The position numbers and the translations under genes were made by a program. The notes under the pieces were generated by a model that was given only the letters and a program-made list of their open reading frames with translations, was not told the DNA's origin and did no database searches. DNA of 7,309 bases from an uncultured Roseburia sp. (GTDB taxonomy: Bacteria > Bacillota > Clostridia > Lachnospirales > Lachnospiraceae): positions 1-7,309 of the forward strand of contig CAMSEJ010000127.1 in the NCBI GenBank assembly GCA_947057405.1. Reading direction: 5' to 3'. This document shows positions 1-5,833 of the stretch, piece by piece (positions within the stretch are counted from its first letter, which is position 1; each line of letters opens with the position of its first letter).

Positions 1-123
1 ATCCGCAGGGATCCTGTTCTGCCATTCGGTATCTTAATGAAATCCGCAGGGATCCCTTTATGCCATTCGGCATCTTAATGAAATCCGAAAGGATCCCTTT
101 CTGTTATTTGGCATCTTAATGAA
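1..123. repeat. Three tandem copies of a 41-bp repeat at the left edge
   Basis: The units are 1-41, 42-82 and 83-123, each opening with ATCCG and closing with ATCTTAATGAA, with no spacer. By eye, units 1 and 2 agree at 37/41 positions, 2 and 3 at 35/41, and 1 and 3 at 33/41. Each unit contains GGATCC and a short inverted repeat. In unit 2 this is a perfect ATGCC-ATTC-GGCAT; in units 1 and 3 the stem is weaker but partly kept through G-U pairs. The first unit begins at base 1, so the array may continue upstream. The array ends 9 bp before the candidate promoter of the transporter operon. It could be a multi-site protein-binding array, a structured transcript end, or a dispersed repeat element; the sequence does not decide between these. 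Confidence 0.9.
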
Positions 124-131
124 AATATAAT

Positions 132-160
132 TTGTATTTATTATGAGATAATGATAAGAT
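132..160 (+). promoter_or_regulatory. Candidate sigma-A promoter of the ABC transporter operon
   Basis: TTGTAT (132-137) and TAAGAT (155-160) are separated by 17 bp in an AT-rich stretch just after the 41-bp repeats. The match to TTGACA/TATAAT is only moderate (3/6 and 4/6). An alternative -10 hexamer, GATAAT (147-152), has no good -35. Transcription would start near 167, leaving a leader of about 35 nt that includes AGGAGG (191-196), 5 nt before the first start codon. A weak core promoter next to an array of repeats would fit control by an activator, but that is inference. Confidence 0.45.
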
Positions 161-201
161 AGATACGGATGCAAAACGCCATTGGCAATTAGGAGGATAG
201 A

Positions 202-1761
202 ATGGGCAAGAAAAAAATAGCGGTTATATTGGGAGCAATTGCGCTTGCGGCAGCTGCGGCAGGTGTTATCTGGTATTTTCTGGGGAATAACGGTAAGGAC
301 AGCAGTGACAGGGTATATGTGCAGAAGGTGTCGTCTATTATGGGTACGGCTTCCGGCGCGCAGAATCGTTATTCCGGTGTGGTACAGCCGCAGAAAACGG
401 TTGAAATCAATGCAGATTCGGAACGTACCGTTAAGGAAATACTTGTAGAGGTGGGGGATGAGGTATCGGAGGGTACGCCCCTGTTTTCGTATGATACCGA
501 AGACTTAAAAATGGAACTGGAACAGGCGAAATTAGAGCTTGAGAACCAGGATATTGAGATCAGCAATTATAAAAACCAGATCCAGGAGCTGGAAAAAGAG
601 CGGAATGCGGCAGCGGAAGGCGACAAATTTGAATATACGACGCAGATTCAGACCATACAGACGCAGATTAAACAGGCCGAGTACGAAAAATCCAGTAAAA
701 AACTCGAAATGGATAAGGTTCAGAAGAAAATAGACAATTCTCAGGTTACCAGTACCGCTTCTGGTGTGGTTAAAACCATCAACGACGGGAAAAACCCGGA
801 TCAGGAGTCTTCTGCATTTATGACGATTCTTTCGGCGGGAGAATACCGCATCCAGGGGACGGCAAATGAACAGAATGTCGGTATGATTTCCGGCGGAACC
901 GATGTCATTATCCGTTCGCGGGTAGATGAGGAGCTGACCTGGACGGGGACGGTGGACAGCTTAGATACCGGCGAGCCAATTTCCGGTGAGGATGACGGTA
1001 TGTCGATGGGAGATTCCGATTCCGTTTCTTCTTCCAGCAAATATCCGTTTTATGTTGTAATGGACGATGCCGACGGGCTGATGCTCGGCCAGCATGTGCT
1101 GATTGAGCTGGACGGAGGACAGATGGAGGAAAAAGAAGGGATCTGGCTGTTCAGCGGCTATATTGTTTTTGAAAATGCAGAAGGCGGGGAAAGTGTTTTC
1201 GACAGCACGGAAATGCTGACAGAGCCGCAGGAGGATTTGTTTGGTACGGAAGCCCTGATGGATCAGGAGGAGTTCTGGGACGATACGGAAATGTATTCGG
1301 ATTTTGATACGGATTTAAGCGGGGAACCGGGCAGCGGGCCTGCTTACGTGTGGGCGGATAACGGCAGCGGCAAGCTGGAAAAGCGTACCGTAGAACTGGG
1401 CGAATACGATGAGGAACTGGACGAATACGAAATTTTGTCCGGATTGACCGGGGACGATCTGATTGCCTTCCCGATGGAAGGGCTTTATGAGGGCGTACAG
1501 ACCGTAACGGATATGGAAGAGGTTGATTATACCTCCGATCTGTATAACCAGGGCGGTACGGAAGCCGGCATGGACGATATGGATATGGATAATTTTGACA
1601 TGGATGGCGCTGATATGGACGGCATTGACTGGGATATGGATTCCGATGGGGATCTGGAAGCGGACGACTGGGATATGGATTCTGATTCGGATGACTGGGT
1701 GATAGACGACGAGGATACGGATGATGATTCCGGTTCGGACGGCGGTTTCGATGAAGAATAG
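202..1761 (+). CDS. Membrane fusion protein (MacA/YknX-like efflux adaptor) with acidic insert and Asp/Met-rich tail
   Basis: This 519-residue protein is the periplasmic-adaptor-type subunit of a MacAB/YknXYZ-like ABC system. It should be anchored by one N-terminal helix (about residues 6-27) with the rest outside the membrane. The biotinyl-lipoyl half-motif around residues 66-98 includes VEVGDEVSEGTPLFSYD. A coiled-coil hairpin follows (about 100-180), then the returning lipoyl strand TASGVVKTINDG (185-196) and beta-barrel strands to about 320. A membrane-proximal domain at 380-435 carries SGLTGDDLIAFP. Two parts look extra. Residues 323-377 form an insert with 19 acidic and no basic residues. 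Residues 454-519 form a tail with 28 Asp, 5 Glu, 7 Met and no Lys or Arg. The tail contains an EF-hand-like loop at 478-489. The start is set by AGGAGG 5 nt upstream. The family call is strong; the role of the acidic parts is unknown. Confidence 0.9.
   Translation: MGKKKIAVILGAIALAAAAAGVIWYFLGNNGKDSSDRVYVQKVSSIMGTASGAQNRYSGVVQPQKTVEINADSERTVKEILVEVGDEVSEGTPLFSYDTEDLKMELEQAKLELENQDIEISNYKNQIQELEKERNAAAEGDKFEYTTQIQTIQTQIKQAEYEKSSKKLEMDKVQKKIDNSQVTSTASGVVKTINDGKNPDQESSAFMTILSAGEYRIQGTANEQNVGMISGGTDVIIRSRVDEELTWTGTVDSLDTGEPISGEDDGMSMGDSDSVSSSSKYPFYVVMDDADGLMLGQHVLIELDGGQMEEKEGIWLFSGYIVFENAEGGESVFDSTEMLTEPQEDLFGTEALMDQEEFWDDTEMYSDFDTDLSGEPGSGPAYVWADNGSGKLEKRTVELGEYDEELDEYEILSGLTGDDLIAFPMEGLYEGVQTVTDMEEVDYTSDLYNQGGTEAGMDDMDMDNFDMDGADMDGIDWDMDSDGDLEADDWDMDSDSDDWVIDDEDTDDDSGSDGGFDEE
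1627..1686 (+). repeat. Internal direct repeat coding for D-W-D-M-D-S-D in the acidic tail
   Basis: Two 21-bp copies, 1627-1647 and 1666-1686, differ at one base (the third position of a Ser codon) and begin 39 bp apart. They encode DWDMDSD at residues 476-482 and 489-495 of the adaptor. Shorter Asp-Met-Asp units (GAT/GAC-ATG-GAT/GAC) recur from 1576 on. The in-frame 13-codon period suggests the tail grew by short duplications. Confidence 0.7.
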
Positions 1762-1775
1762 CCGGAGGTGTTGGA

Positions 1776-2480
1776 ATGATACTGGATTTGAGGAATATTT
1801 TTAAAGACTATAATCAGGATAAGCTTGTTGTCCCGGTACTAAAAGATATTACATTGCAGGTGGAAGAAGGCGAATATGTGGCAATTATGGGGCCGAGCGG
1901 CTCGGGCAAGACGACGCTGATGAATATCATCGGCTGCCTGGATCGTCCGACCTCGGGGGAATTTCTGTTGGCGGGGACGGATGTGCTGGCGTTAAAGGAC
2001 AAAGAGCTGTCCAATGTACGGCTAAACAGCATCGGTTTTGTATTTCAGAGCTTTCATCTGATGCCGAGGGAATCTGCTCTGGAAAATGTATCTTTGCCTT
2101 TAAGCTATGCAGGCGTCCGGAAAAAAGAGCGGAGGGAGCGTGCGTTAAAGGCATTGGGCCGGGTCGGGCTTGAAGAGCGGGCGACGTTTATGCCGACCCA
2201 GTTATCGGGCGGGCAGAAGCAGCGCGTTGCCATAGCCAGGGCAATGGTGAACAATCCCAAGATTCTTTTGGCGGACGAGCCGACCGGTGCGCTGGATTCC
2301 AAATCCGGTGCGCAGATTATGGAATTGTTTCAGAAACTGAATGAAGAAGGTGTGACAATCGTGATGATTACCCACGACAAAAAGATTGCCGACCATGCGA
2401 AGCAGGTCTATCATATTATTGATGGTGAGATTTCCAGAGAGACAGGAGAGGAGGCCCATCATGAAGAAGAAAAAGATTAA
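1776..2480 (+). CDS. ABC transporter ATP-binding protein, MacB/LolD/YknY type
   Basis: A 234-residue cytoplasmic ATPase that energises the FtsX-type permease encoded two genes downstream. All expected motifs are intact: Walker A GPSGSGKTT (39-47), Q-loop Q91 in FQSFHLMP, signature LSGGQ (143-147), Walker B ILLADEP (163-169) with catalytic E168, D-loop GALD (171-174) and switch H200. The QSFHLMP and SALENV segments and the short length are typical of the LolD/MacB ATPase branch that works by mechanotransmission rather than classical alternating access. The start is supported by GGAGG at 1764-1768, 7 nt upstream. The gene lies 14 nt after the first adaptor, and its last 20 nt overlap the second adaptor, so translation is probably coupled. 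Its C-terminus ends in a short acidic stretch (HHEEEKD) created in the overlap. Confidence 0.97.
   Translation: MILDLRNIFKDYNQDKLVVPVLKDITLQVEEGEYVAIMGPSGSGKTTLMNIIGCLDRPTSGEFLLAGTDVLALKDKELSNVRLNSIGFVFQSFHLMPRESALENVSLPLSYAGVRKKERRERALKALGRVGLEERATFMPTQLSGGQKQRVAIARAMVNNPKILLADEPTGALDSKSGAQIMELFQKLNEEGVTIVMITHDKKIADHAKQVYHIIDGEISRETGEEAHHEEEKD
2449..2460 (+). promoter_or_regulatory. Ribosome binding site that fixes the start of the second adaptor
   Basis: AGGAGG (2449-2454) sits 6 nt before the ATG at 2461, inside the end of the ATPase gene. A longer reading frame opens at 2386, but that ATG has no comparable site. It would also place 25 polar and basic residues before the K-rich start of an obvious membrane anchor. 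I therefore use 2461. Confidence 0.85.
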
Positions 2481-4089
2481 AAAGTTGGTTATCTGGCTTG
2501 TGGTGCTGGCGGTCCTGGGCGGTGCGGGGACAGGCGGCGTCTATGCCTATCAGAATTACCAGAATGAAAATACGCAGGCGGAGGTCCGGGCGGTTTCAAG
2601 CTTAAGCTGGGGGTTTATGGGCGACGATATGACAAGCGTAGGCTATGTGGCAAACGACCATGTCCAGTCGGTTTATATTGAAGATAAGACAGTGGCGGAG
2701 CTAAATGTTTCGGAAGGGGATACGGTCAGCGTAGGCGATCCGCTTCTGGTATATGATACGACAGATGTGCAGCTTCAGATTGAAATGGAGCAGCTGGAGC
2801 TGCAGGGGACGGAAAACGACATCAAGCTGGCGGAACGGGAAATCGAAAAGCTCAAAAAAATCACGCCCGTGTCCAACACGTCCTCCAATAAACCTGCGGC
2901 CGGAAGTCAGAAGACAGATAAAAAGACGACCGTTAAGAAGGACAATTCGACCGTCGTAATGATGCAGGTGCAGAAAAAAGACGGGGATGCGTACAATTAT
3001 ATCGACAAAACGGCAAAGCCCTATGAAGGAAAGGGAACGCCCGAGCAGCCGTACCGGTTCCTCTGCACGCAGGAATGTTATGTAACGGGAGCCTATCTGA
3101 ACCGTCTGATGAAAAAAGAGCAGGTGGCCGCATTTGAAATCTGGAGCGGAAACAGCACAGAAGCAGGAACGCTTTTAAGCTGCTGGACGGTAAACGGCGC
3201 CGAACAGCATACGGTAGCGGACGATTCCAAGTGGTCGGTCGCGACACAAGAGCAGCTGGAGGACGAGGTTATCATAGAGGAGGAATCCGAAGAAAAATCA
3301 ACGGAGCAGAAGAATACCCAGTCTACGGAAAGCGAATCGGAGTCTGTGCAGGTGACGTACACGGCAGACGAGCTTCGCAAAGAAATCACGGAAAAAGAAA
3401 GCGAACTGAAAAAACTGCAGGTGGAAAAGAAAAAATCACAGCTGCAGCTGGAAAAGCTGAAAAAGGATCAGGAATCCTCGTCGGTGCTTGCCACAATTGA
3501 CGGGATTGTCAAAACGGCAGGCGATCCGGAAAATCCGCCAATTGACGGTTCTGCGTTTATTGAAATCACGGGAGCGGAGGGAATGTATATCGAAGGCACG
3601 ATCAGCGAGCTGATGCTTGACCAGATTGAAGTGGGGCAGGAAATTTCCGCCAATTCCTGGAACAACGGCCAGATGTATGCGGCCACCATTATGGAAATTT
3701 CCGAATACCCTTCCGAGGGGAACGGCGGTTATTACGGGGAAGGAAATCCCAATGTTTCCTATTATTCGTTTATGGCATATATCGAAAACGCGGACGGCCT
3801 TGCAAACGGAGATTATCTGGAGCTGTCCATTACACCGGTTGCCGAGAAACAGGAAAGCAATACGCTTTTCATTGACAAGGCATATGTCCGTGAAGAAGAC
3901 GGCAGGTATTACGTTTTAAAGGCAGACGCCGAAAACCGCCTAGTGAAGCAGTACATCCAGACTGGGAGGACCTTATACGGTTCCTCTATCGAAATCAAAT
4001 CCGGTTTACAGGAAACCGATCGGATTGCGTTTCCATACGGAAAGACGGCAAAAGAGGGAATCAAAGTGGTGGATGCGGAAAGCTTCTAG
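2461..4089 (+). CDS. Second membrane fusion protein, with a large domain inserted in its coiled-coil hairpin
   Basis: A 542-residue adaptor paralogous to the product of the first gene. It has a Lys-rich N-terminus followed by one membrane helix (about residues 8-30). A lipoyl half-motif follows at 68-100 (NVSEGDTVSVGDPLLVYD), then the first coiled-coil helix (about 103-134). The second helix comes only at about 300-337, with the returning lipoyl strand ATIDGIVKTAGDPENPP at 344-360. Beta-barrel and membrane-proximal domains follow, ending with SGLQETDRIAFP, the counterpart of SGLTGDDLIAFP in the first adaptor. Residues 135-299 are the oddity. They comprise a Ser/Thr/Lys linker, a compact part of about 95 residues with GKGTPEQPYRFLC and three Cys (201, 206, 241), then a Glu/Ser-rich linker (262-297). 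I do not recognise this inserted domain. The gene overlaps the ATPase gene by 20 nt and lies 12 nt before the permease. Confidence 0.88.
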   Translation: MKKKKIKKLVIWLVVLAVLGGAGTGGVYAYQNYQNENTQAEVRAVSSLSWGFMGDDMTSVGYVANDHVQSVYIEDKTVAELNVSEGDTVSVGDPLLVYDTTDVQLQIEMEQLELQGTENDIKLAEREIEKLKKITPVSNTSSNKPAAGSQKTDKKTTVKKDNSTVVMMQVQKKDGDAYNYIDKTAKPYEGKGTPEQPYRFLCTQECYVTGAYLNRLMKKEQVAAFEIWSGNSTEAGTLLSCWTVNGAEQHTVADDSKWSVATQEQLEDEVIIEEESEEKSTEQKNTQSTESESESVQVTYTADELRKEITEKESELKKLQVEKKKSQLQLEKLKKDQESSSVLATIDGIVKTAGDPENPPIDGSAFIEITGAEGMYIEGTISELMLDQIEVGQEISANSWNNGQMYAATIMEISEYPSEGNGGYYGEGNPNVSYYSFMAYIENADGLANGDYLELSITPVAEKQESNTLFIDKAYVREEDGRYYVLKADAENRLVKQYIQTGRTLYGSSIEIKSGLQETDRIAFPYGKTAKEGIKVVDAESF

Positions 4090-4101
4090 GAAGGAGAAAA
4101 C

Positions 4102-5355
4102 ATGTTTGAAAATATCCGTTTATCATTTAAGGGCATTTGGTCGCATAAAATGCGTTCCTTCCTGACAATGCTGGGCATTATTATCGGTATTGCGGCGATT
4201 ATTGCCATTGTTTCCACGATCCAGGGAACCAACGAACAGATTAAGGAGAATCTGATTGGTTCGGGAGACAATACGGTTGAAATTGCACTGTATCAGGGCG
4301 ACTGGACCTACGAAATGGGATATGAAGGCGTTCCCGCAGGCGTCCCGGTGATTACACCCGAGATTTTAAAACAGGTGAAGGAAATTAAAAATGTGGACAA
4401 TGCGTCTCTGTATCTGTCCCGCCAGGATTACGGCGGCGTTTATCATTTGAATACGGCGCTCTCAGGCGGTTATGTGATCGGGGCGGATGAGAACTATTTT
4501 GATACCTGCAATTTTATCATCAAAAAAGGCCGCGGCTTTACCGAAAAGGATTATAAGGATTTCCGAAAGGTGGCTTTGCTGGATAAGGAGTCCGCAGACG
4601 CGCTGTTTCAGGGGGAGGATCCGCTGGGCAAAACCGTTGAGATCCGCAGGGAGCCGTTTGTCGTGATCGGCGTAGTTGCAAAGTCAAAGCAGTTTGAGCC
4701 GGTGATTAATACGATGGAGGATTATTATACGTATTCGCAGGATTCTGCCGGAAAGGTCTATGTCCCGGATACCGTCTGGCCGATTATCTACCAGTTTGAC
4801 GAGCCGCAGAACCTGGTCATCAAGGTGGCGTCCACGGATGATATGACGAATGCCGGAAAAGAAGGGGCAAATATTTTAAACAGTTATCTGAATACCGGGG
4901 ACGATACGATTAAGTATAAGGCAGAGGATTTGCTTGAACAGGCCAGGCAGATCCAGGAGCTTGGCAAATCCACGAACAGCATGCTAATCTGGATTGCAGG
5001 CATTTCGCTGATTGTCGGCGGGATCGGCGTTATGAATATTATGCTGGTATCCGTGACGGAACGTACACAGGAGATTGGCCTGAAAAAAGCGATTGGCGCC
5101 AGAAGGTCCAATATTCTGGGGCAGTTTCTGACGGAAGCGGCCGTGCTTACGAGCATGGGCGGCATTTTGGGCGTCGTCTCGGGGATTGTGCTGGCTGAGA
5201 TTATATCAAAGGTCAGCGAGATGCCGGTGGCGATCAGTGTTCCGGCGGCAATCGGGTCGGTGATTTTCTCCATGCTGATTGGGATTGTTTTTGGGATGCT
5301 GCCGTCTTATAAAGCGGCAAACTTAAATCCGATTGAGGCACTCAGAAGGGAATAA
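4102..5355 (+). CDS. ABC transporter permease, MacB/YknZ (FtsX) family
   Basis: A 417-residue integral membrane subunit that pairs with the ATPase. The four-helix layout is that of MacB. TM1 is at about 18-40, followed by a large extracytoplasmic domain (about 41-292). TM2 is at about 294-318, TM3 at about 342-368 and TM4 at about 380-402. The extracytoplasmic domain carries the typical MacB core segment VALLDKESADALFQ, followed by DPLGKTVEI. The conserved cytoplasmic loop reads ERTQEIGLKKAIGARRSNIL (about 320-339), and the C-terminus is the usual NPIEALRRE. AAGGAG at 4091-4096 precedes the ATG by 5 nt. In Gram-negative MacB the ATPase is fused to the permease. Here it is a separate gene, as in Bacillus YknYZ. 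This is the last gene of the operon, followed directly by a terminator. Confidence 0.96.
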   Translation: MFENIRLSFKGIWSHKMRSFLTMLGIIIGIAAIIAIVSTIQGTNEQIKENLIGSGDNTVEIALYQGDWTYEMGYEGVPAGVPVITPEILKQVKEIKNVDNASLYLSRQDYGGVYHLNTALSGGYVIGADENYFDTCNFIIKKGRGFTEKDYKDFRKVALLDKESADALFQGEDPLGKTVEIRREPFVVIGVVAKSKQFEPVINTMEDYYTYSQDSAGKVYVPDTVWPIIYQFDEPQNLVIKVASTDDMTNAGKEGANILNSYLNTGDDTIKYKAEDLLEQARQIQELGKSTNSMLIWIAGISLIVGGIGVMNIMLVSVTERTQEIGLKKAIGARRSNILGQFLTEAAVLTSMGGILGVVSGIVLAEIISKVSEMPVAISVPAAIGSVIFSMLIGIVFGMLPSYKAANLNPIEALRRE

Positions 5356-5357
5356 GC

Positions 5358-5400
5358 AAAAAAGCCCGCATGGGAGCGGTTACCCGTGCGGGTCTTTTTT
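5358..5400 (+). terminator. Rho-independent terminator of the ABC transporter operon
   Basis: The arms CCCGCATGGG (5365-5374) and CCCGTGCGGG (5383-5392) form a 10-bp stem with one U-G wobble and an 8-nt loop. It is followed by TCTTTTTT and preceded by AAAAAAG, so it could also work on the opposite strand. It begins 2 nt after the permease stop codon and separates the transporter operon from the pilus genes. Confidence 0.93.
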
Positions 5401-5440
5401 GGGAATGATACGCAGCGCGAAAATTATTTTGAAAAAAGTA

Positions 5441-5469
5441 TTTACAAATTGCGGATGATATAGTATACT
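5441..5469 (+). promoter_or_regulatory. Strong sigma-A promoter of the Tad-like operon
   Basis: TTTACA (5441-5446) and TATACT (5464-5469) are spaced by exactly 17 bp, each matching 5/6 of the consensus. Transcription would begin near 5476, giving a leader of about 160 nt before the small gene at 5636. A perfect TATAAT also occurs at 5492-5497 but has no convincing -35 at the right distance. It could be a secondary start. Confidence 0.8.
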
Positions 5470-5539
5470 GAACTTGTCTTTTAAATCTTTTTATAATATC
5501 AATAAAATTTCCCAAACAAAACTTACAATTTCTATTTTT

Positions 5540-5595
5540 ATGTCTGGTTCAGACATCTGACGATCCGTGCGGATCTTCTGGTTCCGATTCGGAAC
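5540..5595 (+). promoter_or_regulatory. Leader RNA with three consecutive perfect hairpins
   Basis: Three inverted repeats follow one another in the untranslated leader. The first is ATGTCTG-GTT-CAGACAT (5540-5556, 7 bp). The second is GATCC-GTGC-GGATC (5562-5575 as GATCCG-TG-CGGATC). The third is GTTCCG-ATT-CGGAAC (5581-5595, 6 bp). The gaps are 5 nt each (5557-5561 and 5576-5580). The octamer TCTGGTTC occurs twice (5543-5550 and 5577-5584). No U-run follows any stem, so these are not terminators. They end 24 nt before the ribosome binding site. Likely roles are mRNA stabilisation or a regulatory leader; I do not recognise a known riboswitch. Confidence 0.7.
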
Positions 5596-5635
5596 AATTT
5601 ACCAATTTTAAAAAACAAAAAGGAGAACGAACTTT

Positions 5636-5815
5636 ATGGATGAAATTTTTAAACAATATGGATCAACGATTATCACGGTACTGGCAATTGTAGCGGTGAT
5701 TGGAATCATTACGCTCGTAATCGGAAGTGATACCAGCAGCCTGGTATACAAAGCGTTTTCGGACCTGATCGGCAATTTTTATGTAAATGCAGGCGGGGTG
5801 ATACCGAAACCGTAA
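5636..5815 (+). CDS. Small single-helix protein in the Flp-pilin position
   Basis: This is a 59-residue reading frame. AAGGAG lies at 5620-5625, 10 nt before the ATG, and the gene is 18 nt upstream of the TadA-type ATPase. Residues 2-8 are polar (DEIFKQY). A continuous hydrophobic helix runs from about 11 to 30, and a hydrophilic-to-amphipathic tail ends in GGVIPKP. Flp pilins are small proteins with one hydrophobic helix encoded ahead of tadA, and the K-Q-Y-G start of the helix resembles the E-Y-G of mature Flp. Against a classical pilin, there is no basic leader with a Gly before a +5 Glu that prepilin peptidase could cut. It may be a leaderless pilin-like subunit or a small membrane component. 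The strong promoter, structured leader and first position suggest high expression. The gene is real with good confidence; the function is inferred from position. Confidence 0.8.
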   Translation: MDEIFKQYGSTIITVLAIVAVIGIITLVIGSDTSSLVYKAFSDLIGNFYVNAGGVIPKP

Positions 5816-5833
5816 AGCTGTGCGGAGGCAAAA

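Noticed and set aside
1..123. CRISPR array
   Set aside because: The units are contiguous 41-bp tandem repeats without unique spacers, and no cas genes are visible.
2386..2460. A longer start for the second adaptor, adding 25 residues
   Set aside because: The ATG at 2386 has no ribosome binding site, and the added residues precede a clear Lys-rich membrane anchor. AGGAGG lies 6 nt before the ATG at 2461.
2933..3389. Reverse-strand frames of about 100 codons within the second adaptor gene
   Set aside because: They overlap a well-supported gene on the + strand, lack a ribosome binding site context and show no protein-like features.
5492..5497. Perfect TATAAT as the main promoter of the Tad operon
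   Set aside because: No acceptable -35 lies 16-18 bp upstream, while TTTACA-N17-TATACT just upstream fits much better. It is kept only as a possible secondary start.
5540..5595. Terminator or attenuator made by the leader hairpins
   Set aside because: None of the stems is followed by a run of T residues, and no leader peptide with regulatory codons is visible.
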